Shown in pieces: positions 57,369-64,000 of a stretch of 64,000 nt of DNA. The stretch is from Acrocarpospora macrocephala (lineage in GTDB: Bacteria > Actinomycetota > Actinomycetes > Streptosporangiales > Streptosporangiaceae), in the NCBI RefSeq assembly GCF_009687865.1, contig NZ_BLAE01000022.1, forward strand, positions 1-64,000. The letters are read 5' to 3'. The translations under genes were made by a program, and so were the position numbers. Position 1 is the first letter of the stretch, and the number at the start of each line of letters is the position of its first letter. The notes below the pieces were generated by a model, which ran no database searches, was not told the origin of the DNA, and saw nothing but the letters and a program-made list of their open reading frames with translations.

Positions 57369-58204
57369 CCCTGGGGTGTCAGCCATCAGTTTCGCCGTGG
57401 GGGCCGAGCTCAGCGCTCGATTGCCTCCCTCAGCGGGGTTCTGGCGACATCGCGCGGGCACCGGTGACGATCCGGCTGCTGGGCCCGCCGGCCATCGAAC
57501 GCGACGGCCTGCCGGTCCGGCCGCCGCGGGGCCGCAAGACCTGGGCGCTGCTCGGCTATCTGCTGCTGGCCGAGCGGCCGCCCAGCCGCAGACGGCTGGC
57601 CAGCCTGCTCTTCGGCGACGCCGAGGATCCGCTCGGAGCGCTGCGCTGGTCGCTCGCCGAGCTGCGCCGCGCCATCGGCGTGCCTGGGCTGCTCACCGGT
57701 GACCCCGTCACCGTGCGGTACGGCGCGGAGTTGAACGTCGATATTCCGCTGCTCACCGGCGAGCTCGCCGACCCGGCTCCGCTGCTGGAATTCGGCGGTG
57801 AACTGCTCGAAGGCCTGCACGTGACCTCCAGCCCGGAGTTCGAGTCCTGGTTGCTGGTGGAACGGCGCCGGGTCTCGGCCACGGTCGAGGCGCGGCTGCG
57901 CCAGGCGGCCGCCACCCTGCTGGCCGAGGGCCGTGCGCGGGAGGCACTCGCGTACGCCGGGCGGGCAGTGGCGGGAAACCCGCTCGAGGAGGCCAACCAT
58001 GAACTGCTGGTGCGGAGCCTGGCCGGGATGGGCGATCGGGCCGGGGCCCTGCGGCAGGTCGCGATATGCCAGGACACGCTGCGCCGCGAACTCGGCGTCG
58101 AAGCCTCCACGGCGTTGCGGGCGGCGGCGGCCGTCGCGCCCCGGCGGGGCGCACGAGGCGGGATGCGGGTCCGCTGGCGGATCACTCGTAGGTTTTCAGC
58201 GTGA
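57365..58204 (+). CDS. SARP/BTAD-domain transcriptional regulator
   Basis: 279 residues if the ATG at 57365 (ATGA overlap with the nitrilase) is used; GTG 57464 gives 246 residues and begins exactly at the domain (VTIRLLGPPAIERDGLPVRP). The OmpR-like winged helix (SRRRLASLLFGDAEDPLGAL, SLAELRRAIG) is followed by a bacterial transcriptional activation domain (LGVEASTALRAA). SARPs activate secondary-metabolism genes. It may act with the ATPase at 53157, as the two together resemble a split AfsR-type protein. The end overlaps the convergent monooxygenase by 23 bp. Confidence 0.85.
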   Translation: MTLGCQPSVSPWGPSSALDCLPQRGSGDIARAPVTIRLLGPPAIERDGLPVRPPRGRKTWALLGYLLLAERPPSRRRLASLLFGDAEDPLGALRWSLAELRRAIGVPGLLTGDPVTVRYGAELNVDIPLLTGELADPAPLLEFGGELLEGLHVTSSPEFESWLLVERRRVSATVEARLRQAAATLLAEGRAREALAYAGRAVAGNPLEEANHELLVRSLAGMGDRAGALRQVAICQDTLRRELGVEASTALRAAAAVAPRRGARGGMRVRWRITRRFSA

Positions 58205-59375
58205 TCGCGTTGGCGGCCCGCCGGATCGGCTCGATCGCCTTGGCCATCAGGCGTTTCCCGCCGGGCAGCCGGTTGATGAGCGACAACATGGCCAGGGACG
58301 TCCGCACCTGTCCCCGGGTGCGCAGCACCATGCGCTTGATGTTGGCGGGGCCCAGCTTCTGGTTGGCCTCGGCGAAGGGCCGCATCTCCCGCTCGTACGC
58401 CGCCAGCCCCGCCCGCAGATCCCCCGCGGCGGCCAGTTCCCCGGCCAGCACGTACGCCCCGACCAGCGCCAGGCTGGTGCCCTGCCCCGAGGCGGGCGAG
58501 GCGCAGTAGGCCGCGTCCCCGACCAGGGCAACCCGCCCCCGCGACCAGCTGTCCATCCGCACCTGGCTGAGCGAGTCGAAGTAGAAGTCGCCCGCCTGGG
58601 CGGCCCCGGCCAGCAGCCGCGGCACCTCCCAGCCCTCCCCGGCGTACGCCTCGGCCAGCAGCGCCTCCTGCCGGGCCCGGTCGCGGTGGCCGTAGGCCAG
58701 CGGCGGGGAGGCGAACAGGAACATCGCCTTCGCGCCGCCGTCCCCGGCCGTGCTGTAGGTCAGCGCGGTACGGCCGGGCGCGACATAGGTCAGCTCCCAC
58801 CGGTCCAGCCCCAGATGGTTGGGCACGCTGAAGATCGACACGTAGTAGCCCAGATCGTGAACGAACGACGATTCGGGGCCGAAGGCCAGGGCGCGGGTGT
58901 GGGAGTGCAGGCCGTCCGCGCCGACGACCACGTCGAAGTCGCGGACGGCGCCGCTTTCGAAGGTGACCTGAACGCCGTCGCCGCGCTGGACTAGGGCGGC
59001 GATGGAGTCGTCGAAGAGGTATTCCACGTCGTCCTTGGTCAGGTCGTACAGCAGGCGGTTGAGGTCGCCGCGCAGGATCTCGGCATCGCCGCCGTGGCGG
59101 CCGCCGAAGGTGTCGCCGTCCATGGCGGCCACCTGGCGGCCGGTGGCGGTGACGATGGAGCCGCCGCGCACGTCGGTGCGGCGTGCCCGGATCGAGGGCA
59201 GCACGCCCATCCGGTCGGCGACGTCGAGGGCGGCGCCGCGGATGTCGACCTTGTAGCCGCCGTCCCGGATCGCGGGGGCGCGTTCGACGACGGTGGGGGT
59301 CAGGCCGTGGCGGCGCAGCCAGTAGGCGAGCGTGGTCCCGGCGATGCTGGCGCCGGAGATGAGCACTGAGGTCAT
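58182..59375 (-). CDS. FAD-dependent monooxygenase (PHBH fold)
   Basis: 397 residues from the ATG at 59375. FAD motif VLISGASIAGTTLAYWLRRH, DG motif DFDVVVGADGLHSHTRALAF and GD motif VALVGDAAYCASPASGQGTS. Clearly paralogous to the enzyme at 4853-6034, with the same GASIAG start and similar length, and it also diverges from a TetR gene. Substrate unknown. Its promoter region carries CGTCT/AGACG repeats that the TetR probably binds. Confidence 0.9.
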   Translation of the reverse strand: MTSVLISGASIAGTTLAYWLRRHGLTPTVVERAPAIRDGGYKVDIRGAALDVADRMGVLPSIRARRTDVRGGSIVTATGRQVAAMDGDTFGGRHGGDAEILRGDLNRLLYDLTKDDVEYLFDDSIAALVQRGDGVQVTFESGAVRDFDVVVGADGLHSHTRALAFGPESSFVHDLGYYVSIFSVPNHLGLDRWELTYVAPGRTALTYSTAGDGGAKAMFLFASPPLAYGHRDRARQEALLAEAYAGEGWEVPRLLAGAAQAGDFYFDSLSQVRMDSWSRGRVALVGDAAYCASPASGQGTSLALVGAYVLAGELAAAGDLRAGLAAYEREMRPFAEANQKLGPANIKRMVLRTRGQVRTSLAMLSLINRLPGGKRLMAKAIEPIRRAANAITLKTYE

Positions 59376-59387
59376 ATCCCGGACGGT

Positions 59388-59434
59388 ACACACGTCTTAG
59401 ACATTTGTGCAAGACGCTCGTCTGAGACGTGTGT
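59388..59434. promoter_or_regulatory. TetR operator region with repeated CGTCT/AGACG half-sites
   Basis: ACACACGTCT (59388-59397) and AGACGTGTGT (59425-59434) are perfect inverted arms. Inside are GTCTTAGAC (59394-59402), AGACG-CT-CGTCT (59412-59423) and GTCTGAGAC (59420-59428), so CGTCT-type half-sites occur five times. The -10 box TAGGAT (59434-59439) starts within the last arm. Confidence 0.65.
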
Positions 59435-59445
59435 AGGATGCGGTC

Positions 59446-60027
59446 ATGGGAAACAAGGAAGACCTGCTGGCGGGCGCGAAACAGTGCCTGTTCGCGCAGG
59501 GGTACGCCCGCACCACCGCCCGCGACATCGCCACCGCCGCCGGGGTCAGCCTCGCCGCGATCGGCTACCACTACGGCACCAAGGACGCCCTGCTCGACGA
59601 GGCCCTCCGGCAGGCCATCGAGGAATGGGGCGACGATCTGGGCCGCACCCTGGTCGCCACGCTCCGCCCGGGGGCCTCCCCGGCGGAACGCTTCGAGGCG
59701 GCCTGGGCGGGCGTCATCGAGTCCTTCCACGCGCACCGGCCGCTGTGGGCGATCCAGTTCGAGGTGCTGGCCCGCATCGACGAGCTGCCCGGCATGCGCC
59801 AGACCTACACCGAGTCCAGCCGCCAGGCCCGCCTCGGCCTGGCCCAGATCTTCGGCGGCGCGGACGTCGCCGCGGACGAGGAGGCCGCGGTCCGGCTCGG
59901 CGCCTTCTACCAGGTGCTGCTCACCGGCATGGCCGCCCAGTGGATGGCCGACCCGGACCAGGCCCCCTCCGGCCGCGACCTGCTCGACGGCCTGCGGGCC
60001 GCCGCCCTCAGCCTCCGCGAAGGCTGA
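59446..60027 (+). CDS. TetR-family transcriptional regulator
   Basis: A 193-residue regulator. HTH: YARTTARDIATAAGVSLAAI with GYHYGTKDALLDEAL. TAGGAT lies 6 nt before the ATG (leaderless transcript). The C-terminal domain (FHAHRPLWAIQFEVLARIDE) resembles TetR_C groups that sense hydrophobic drugs. It probably represses itself and the divergent flavin monooxygenase. The 3' end overlaps the convergent TetR gene by 20 bp. Confidence 0.9.
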   Translation: MGNKEDLLAGAKQCLFAQGYARTTARDIATAAGVSLAAIGYHYGTKDALLDEALRQAIEEWGDDLGRTLVATLRPGASPAERFEAAWAGVIESFHAHRPLWAIQFEVLARIDELPGMRQTYTESSRQARLGLAQIFGGADVAADEEAAVRLGAFYQVLLTGMAAQWMADPDQAPSGRDLLDGLRAAALSLREG

Positions 60028-60778
60028 CGACCAGCGTCTGGATGCCGTCCAGTACCCGGGCCAGGCCGAACTCGAAGGCGTGGCCGGGGTTGTAGGCCGC
60101 GCCGTGCTCCTGGCCGGCCGCCGTGCCGACGCGGGAGGCGATCGGGAACCGGGTCTGGTCGACCAGGGAGTTCAGCAGCGGCGCGTAGGTCTGCCACCAC
60201 TGCTCGTCGGTCATCCCCGTCTCCTGGGGCGCCCGGGAGGCCTCCACCGCGCCGCGCGCGGCGCCGTGCACGTACCCGTACACGAGCGTGACGACCGAGT
60301 CCATCTCCAGGTCGGACAGGCCGATGCCCTCGACGGCGGCCAGCTCGAACTCGTATTTGGCCATCGCGTTCGGGCCGAGCGTGGGCCGGCCGGTGGCGAC
60401 CTGCAGGAGCCACGGGTGGCGGTGGTAGAGCGCCCACTGCTCGCGCGCGATCGACTCCAGCCGCTCCCGCCAGCCGCCGGCGGGCGCGGCCTGGTAGAGG
60501 TCGCCGTAGACGGTGTCGAGCATGACGTCGATCAGTTCGGCCTTGCCCGGCACGTACGTGTAAAGCGACATCGTGCCCACACCCAGGCGTTCGGCCACCC
60601 GGCGCATCGACAGCGCGGCCAGCCCGTCGGCGTCGCCCACCTCGATGGCGGCCCGCACGATCAGGTCCACGCTCAGCTCGGGCTTGCCCTTCCTGGACAC
60701 CCGGCCCTTGCCGGGGGTGCGCCAGAGCAGCGCCAGGCTCCGGGCGGGATCGCCCTGACCGCTGTATTCCGTCGTCAT
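60008..60778 (-). CDS. TetR-family regulator (TetR_C_1 type)
   Basis: 256 residues from the ATG at 60778. [27 protein letters not shown]. The C-terminal domain ([31 protein letters not shown]) is the TetR_C_1 type seen in TetR/TipA-like tetracycline- and drug-efflux repressors. The N-terminus is extended by about 35 residues. It diverges from a DrrA-like ATPase gene across ACCGTA-TGTCG-TACGGT (60807-60823), so it should repress the exporter. Confidence 0.9.
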   Translation of the reverse strand: MTTEYSGQGDPARSLALLWRTPGKGRVSRKGKPELSVDLIVRAAIEVGDADGLAALSMRRVAERLGVGTMSLYTYVPGKAELIDVMLDTVYGDLYQAAPAGGWRERLESIAREQWALYHRHPWLLQVATGRPTLGPNAMAKYEFELAAVEGIGLSDLEMDSVVTLVYGYVHGAARGAVEASRAPQETGMTDEQWWQTYAPLLNSLVDQTRFPIASRVGTAAGQEHGAAYNPGHAFEFGLARVLDGIQTLVVSLRGG

Positions 60779-60806
60779 GGTGCAGGCCAGCCTACCCGTA
60801 CGCTCA

Positions 60807-60823
60807 ACCGTATGTCGTACGGT
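60807..60823. promoter_or_regulatory. Operator between TetR and DrrAB-like genes
   Basis: ACCGTA-TGTCG-TACGGT has perfect 6-bp arms, and GTACGCTGTACGG repeats the half-site next to it. The last arm base is the first T of the TACGCT -10 box (60823-60828), which ends 7 nt before the ATG at 60836. Confidence 0.55.
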
Positions 60824-60835
60824 ACGCTGTACGGC

Positions 60836-61753
60836 ATGATACGCGTCACTGGTCTGGCCAAACGCTTCGGCGCCACCCCAGCCCTGGACTCCCTCGACCT
60901 GCACGTCCCCGAAGGCCAGGTGCACGGCCTGCTCGGCCCCAACGGCGCCGGAAAGACCACCTTGGTCCGCATCCTCACCACCCTGCTGCGCCCTGGCGCC
61001 GGCCAGGCCCGCGTCGCTGGCTTCGACGTGGTACGGCAGGCCGCCGACGTGCGCCGCCACATCGGCCTGGTCGGCCAGCACGCCGCCGTCGACGAGCTGC
61101 TCACCGGCCGCCAGAACCTGGCCATGTTCGCCCGCCTCTCCCACCTGCCCCCGCGCGCCGCCGCCGCCCGCGCCGACGAACTGCTGGACCAGTTCGGCCT
61201 GGCCGACGCCGGCTCCAAACCGGCCAAGGACTACTCCGGCGGCATGCGCCGCCGCCTGGACCTGGCCGCGGGCCTGATCCTCGCCCCGCCGGTGCTGTTC
61301 CTGGACGAGCCCACCACCGGCCTGGACCCCCGCGCCCGCGACCAGGTCTGGTCGGCCATCCGCGACCTGGCCGGGCGCGGCGCCACGATCCTGCTCACCA
61401 CCCAGTACCTGGAGGAGGCCGACCGGCTCGCCGACAAGATCTCGATCATCGACGGCGGGCGGCTGGCGGCGGCCGGCACCCCGGCCGAGCTGAAGGCCAC
61501 CATCGGCGGCGACCGGATCGAGGTCGTCGCCGCCTCGGCCGCCGACCTGCCCGCGGTGGCCGCGCTGCTCGGCCCGTACGCGCGCATCGACGCCGACGCG
61601 CGGCGGGTGAGCGCGCCCGCGCCGGATCGGGTGGCGGCGCTGACCCGGGCCGTGCGCGGCCTGGAGGAGGCCGCCATCGCGGCCGAGGACATCGGCGTGC
61701 GCCGCCCCACCCTGGACGAGGTCTTCCTGCGACTGACGGAGAGAACAGCATGA
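60836..61753 (+). CDS. DrrA-like ABC exporter ATPase
   Basis: 305 residues from the ATG at 60836 (leaderless; TACGCT 7 nt upstream). Walker A is [13 protein letters not shown], signature [16 protein letters not shown], Walker [17 protein letters not shown] and H-loop [15 protein letters not shown]; the Q-loop contains [15 protein letters not shown]. The C-terminal region is DrrA-type. With the downstream permease it would form a daunorubicin-type drug exporter; the substrate is unknown. Confidence 0.94.
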   Translation: MIRVTGLAKRFGATPALDSLDLHVPEGQVHGLLGPNGAGKTTLVRILTTLLRPGAGQARVAGFDVVRQAADVRRHIGLVGQHAAVDELLTGRQNLAMFARLSHLPPRAAAARADELLDQFGLADAGSKPAKDYSGGMRRRLDLAAGLILAPPVLFLDEPTTGLDPRARDQVWSAIRDLAGRGATILLTTQYLEEADRLADKISIIDGGRLAAAGTPAELKATIGGDRIEVVAASAADLPAVAALLGPYARIDADARRVSAPAPDRVAALTRAVRGLEEAAIAAEDIGVRRPTLDEVFLRLTERTA

Positions 61754-62532
61754 GATGGGCTATCGCCGACGGCTGGACGATCACCCGCCGCGACCTCGCG
61801 CACTGGGCCAACCAGCCCGGCCAGATCGTCGCCGGGCTGCTGTTCCCTGTCATGATCGTGCTCATGTTCGGCTACCTGTTCGGCGGCGGCATGACCGTCC
61901 CGGGCGGCGGCGACTACCGCGAGTTCCTGATGCCGGGCATGTTCGCGCTGACCATGGTCTTCGGCCTGGAGACGACCTACGCCGCGGTCAGCGCCGACGC
62001 CGCCCGCGGCGTGACCGACCGGTTCCGGTCGCTGCCGATGGCCTCCTCGGCGGTGGTGACCGGCCGGGCCGCCGCCGACCTGCTCAACTCGGCGCTGGCG
62101 CTGGCCGTGCTGGTCGGCTGCGGCCTGGCGGTCGGCTGGCGGGCCGAGGCCGGGCCCGGCCGGGCGGCGCTGGCGCTCGGCCTGGTGCTGCTGCTGCGGT
62201 TCGCGCTGCTGTGGCTGGGCATCTGGCTCGGCCTGGTGGTCGGCAAGCCGGAGGCGCTGGTGGCGGTGCAGATCCTGGTGTGGCCGGTCGGGTTCCTGTC
62301 CAGCGCGCTGGTCTCGCCCGCGACCATGCCGGGCTGGCTGGGCGCGATCGCCGAGTGGAACCCGCTGTCGGCGACCGCGGCCGCGGCCAGGGAGCTGTTC
62401 GGCAATCCGGGCTGGGGCGGCGACTCGTGGGCGGCCCAGCACGCGATCACCCTCGCCGTCGCCTGGCCGCTGGTGATCGTGGCGGTGTTCTTTCCGCTCT
62501 CGATCCGGGCTTTCCGGCGGCTGGGCGGCTGA
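61750..62532 (+). CDS. DrrB-like ABC-2 permease
   Basis: A 260-residue protein with six helices, for example [36 protein letters not shown] and [19 protein letters not shown]. The ABC-2 segment [20 protein letters not shown] with [20 protein letters not shown] is typical of DrrB. The start overlaps the ATPase stop by 4 bp. It is regulated through the ATPase promoter by the TetR at 60008. Confidence 0.92.
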   Translation: MRWAIADGWTITRRDLAHWANQPGQIVAGLLFPVMIVLMFGYLFGGGMTVPGGGDYREFLMPGMFALTMVFGLETTYAAVSADAARGVTDRFRSLPMASSAVVTGRAAADLLNSALALAVLVGCGLAVGWRAEAGPGRAALALGLVLLLRFALLWLGIWLGLVVGKPEALVAVQILVWPVGFLSSALVSPATMPGWLGAIAEWNPLSATAAAARELFGNPGWGGDSWAAQHAITLAVAWPLVIVAVFFPLSIRAFRRLGG

Positions 62533-62580
62533 CCCCCCGGTAGCCTGTCGGACCACGGCGCGAGAGGGGAGTCCCGCAGC

Positions 62581-64000
62581 GTGGCACGAGACCCCGATCG
62601 GGTCGCCCTGGTCCGGGGCATGGCCGTCTTCGAACCCGCGGAGCCGCCCCGGGAGGGCCGGATCGCCTTCCACCCGCCGCCCGGCGCGCCGGGACCGGTG
62701 GTGCGGATGGCGGTGGCCGAGGCGATGCCGCTGCTCAGCCTGGCCCGCCGCGAGAACGGCGCGCACCCGTCGGCCGCCTTCTGGGGGGCGGCCGTGGTGG
62801 TGGCGCTGCAGATGGTGGCCCGCGGCCGGATCCTGCCCGCCGGGGACGGCTCCTGGCGGGCCGGGCCGCTGATCGGCCTGGACGTCGAACGCGTGGAGGA
62901 ACTCGCCGCCACGCTCGACGGGCCGGACGGTGAAGGCCTGGTCCGGGCGTTCCTGGACGCGGTCGCCGACGGCATGCCCCGCACCGCCGCCGCCATGCAC
63001 GCCACCCGCGCCCCCGCCGCCGGCCTGAGGTCAGGTGGGCGGGGGTCCGATCCCAGGCCCGGCGCGGGGAAGCTGACCGTGCGCGCCGTCGTCGGGTCCG
63101 GCGAGCCGCCGCCCGGCGATCTGCGCGCGCTGCTGTCCGGCGGCGGCCTGCTGAGCTTCGACTGGCAGCTGGCCCTGGGCGGCGACCCGCTCACCGAAGC
63201 CGAGATGGACCTGCTGGCCGAATCCGCCCGCCCGCTGGTACGGCTGCGCGACCAGTGGGTGCACCTGGACGCCGCCACCACCCGCAGGGTCCGCAACCGG
63301 TCGATGAAACCCCTCACCCCGATCGCCGCGCTGGCGCTGGCCCTGACCGGGACGGCCGACCTCGACGGCGAGCTGGTCGAGATCGCCGCCACCCCGTGGC
63401 TGGAGGCGCTGCGGCGGCGCATCGCCGACCCGGAGGCCGCCGCGCCGATCGGGCCGCCGCCTGGGCTCGCCGCGACCCTGCGCGACTACCAGCTGCGCGG
63501 CCTGCGCTGGCTGGCCGCCATGACCTCGCTGGGGCTCGGCGGCTGCCTGGCCGACGACATGGGCCTGGGCAAGACCGTCACGCTGATCTCCCTGCACCTG
63601 CATCGGGGCGGCGGTCCCGCCCTGGTGGTCTGCCCGGCCTCGCTGCTGGGCAACTGGGAGCGCGAGATCCGCAGGTTCGCCCCCGGCGCGGCCGTGCGCC
63701 GCTACCACGGGCCCGCCCGCAGTCTGGATGGGGTGGTGGACGGGTTCGTGCTCACCACGTACCCGACGATGCGCCTGGACGCGGAGCGGCTGGCCGCGAC
63801 CGCCTGGGACCTGGTGGCCGCCGACGAGGCCCAGCACGTCAAGAATCCCCGCTCCGGCGCCGCCCGCGCCCTGCGCGCCATCCCCGCCGCAGCCAGGGTC
63901 GCGCTGACCGGCACTCCCGTCGAGAACTCCCTCACCGAACTGTGGGCGATCCTCGACTGGACCACCCCCGGCCTGCTCGGCACCCTCGGCAGCTTCCGCG
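62581..64000 (+). CDS. SNF2-family DEAD/DEAH helicase, N-terminal part (runs off the window)
   Basis: GTG at 62581 with AGGGGAG upstream opens a frame of 473 codons that is still open at the right edge. An N-terminal domain (to about residue 270, SNF2_N-associated) precedes the helicase core. Residues from about 295 read TLRDYQLRGLRWLAAMTSLG, then Walker A LADDMGLGKTVTL, motif Ia ALVVCPASLLGNWEREI, motif II VAADEAQHVKN (DEAQ box) and motif III ALTGTPVENSLTELW. Such stand-alone SNF2 ATPases translocate on duplex DNA; this one lacks a visible defence neighbour. Confidence 0.92.
   Translation, partial: MARDPDRVALVRGMAVFEPAEPPREGRIAFHPPPGAPGPVVRMAVAEAMPLLSLARRENGAHPSAAFWGAAVVVALQMVARGRILPAGDGSWRAGPLIGLDVERVEELAATLDGPDGEGLVRAFLDAVADGMPRTAAAMHATRAPAAGLRSGGRGSDPRPGAGKLTVRAVVGSGEPPPGDLRALLSGGGLLSFDWQLALGGDPLTEAEMDLLAESARPLVRLRDQWVHLDAATTRRVRNRSMKPLTPIAALALALTGTADLDGELVEIAATPWLEALRRRIADPEAAAPIGPPPGLAATLRDYQLRGLRWLAAMTSLGLGGCLADDMGLGKTVTLISLHLHRGGGPALVVCPASLLGNWEREIRRFAPGAAVRRYHGPARSLDGVVDGFVLTTYPTMRLDAERLAATAWDLVAADEAQHVKNPRSGAARALRAIPAAARVALTGTPVENSLTELWAILDWTTPGLLGTLGSFR

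Noticed and set aside
53157-57461. 1434-residue frame extending the ATPase regulator across the nitrilase
   Set aside because: The extra 400 residues are antisense to the nitrilase with its complete triad; the ATPase domain begins at 56255-56264.

Overview
The window is about 70% GC, uses GTG as well as ATG starts and packs genes into short divergent or convergent pairs. Many genes pair a TetR, PadR, XRE or MerR regulator with a small enzyme or exporter. Several promoters put a -10 box 6-7 nt before the start codon, which implies leaderless mRNAs. Together with SARP/BTAD and ECF42-type regulators and large secreted proteins, this suggests an actinomycete chromosome, perhaps Streptosporangiales (inference only). 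No rRNA, tRNA, CRISPR array or intact mobile element was seen.

Left part (1-16812). A Rox-like flavin monooxygenase is cut by the left edge and has a 19-codon leader ORF and an SD-masking hairpin upstream. Next is a minus-strand set: VOC protein, PadR regulator, small ArsR-tail-like protein, AHSA1 protein and DHA2 exporter. A flavoprotein monooxygenase/TetR pair follows, then a HupE/UreJ-like membrane protein. After it come a 1572-residue secreted phosphoesterase/beta-propeller protein, a secreted SGNH hydrolase with ten FG-GAP-type repeats, and a small ricin-like secreted protein.

Middle part (17600-39381). Genes here include TetR/dehydrogenase, BenE/XRE, a DUF302 protein, a SigE-family sigma factor with a membrane-anchored propeller protein, DUF5994/STAS, an amidase and a methyltransferase. 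A PadR gene, a micro-ORF and an EamA exporter follow; the exporter has a leader peptide and terminator-type attenuator. A second TetR/dehydrogenase pair comes next, then an ABC exporter with a large extracellular insert diverging from a two-component system whose kinase has a histidine-rich ATP lid. A decayed gene and a secreted fibronectin III protein close the section.

Right part (39614-64000). A MerR-PP2C fusion sits next to an MFS exporter, followed by TauE/SafE, VOC and alpha/beta hydrolase genes and an operon of HicA-like, HicB-like and PucR genes. Then come RibB with a HAD phosphatase, an orphan response regulator, lipocalin-like and VOC genes, and a DGPF protein with an ECF42 sigma factor. 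A nitrilase is flanked by a large ATPase regulator and a BTAD regulator. The window ends with a second flavin monooxygenase/TetR pair, a TetR/DrrAB-like exporter and the N-terminal half of a SNF2 helicase.

The common theme is xenobiotic or antibiotic response: at least five exporter systems and three flavin monooxygenases, most beside a dedicated regulator and a visible palindromic operator. The least conventional signals are the two leader-peptide devices (286-408 and 30321-30401), the nitrilase locus with repeated TTCTGGCG octamers, the histidine-rich kinase lid and the HicAB-like/PucR operon.
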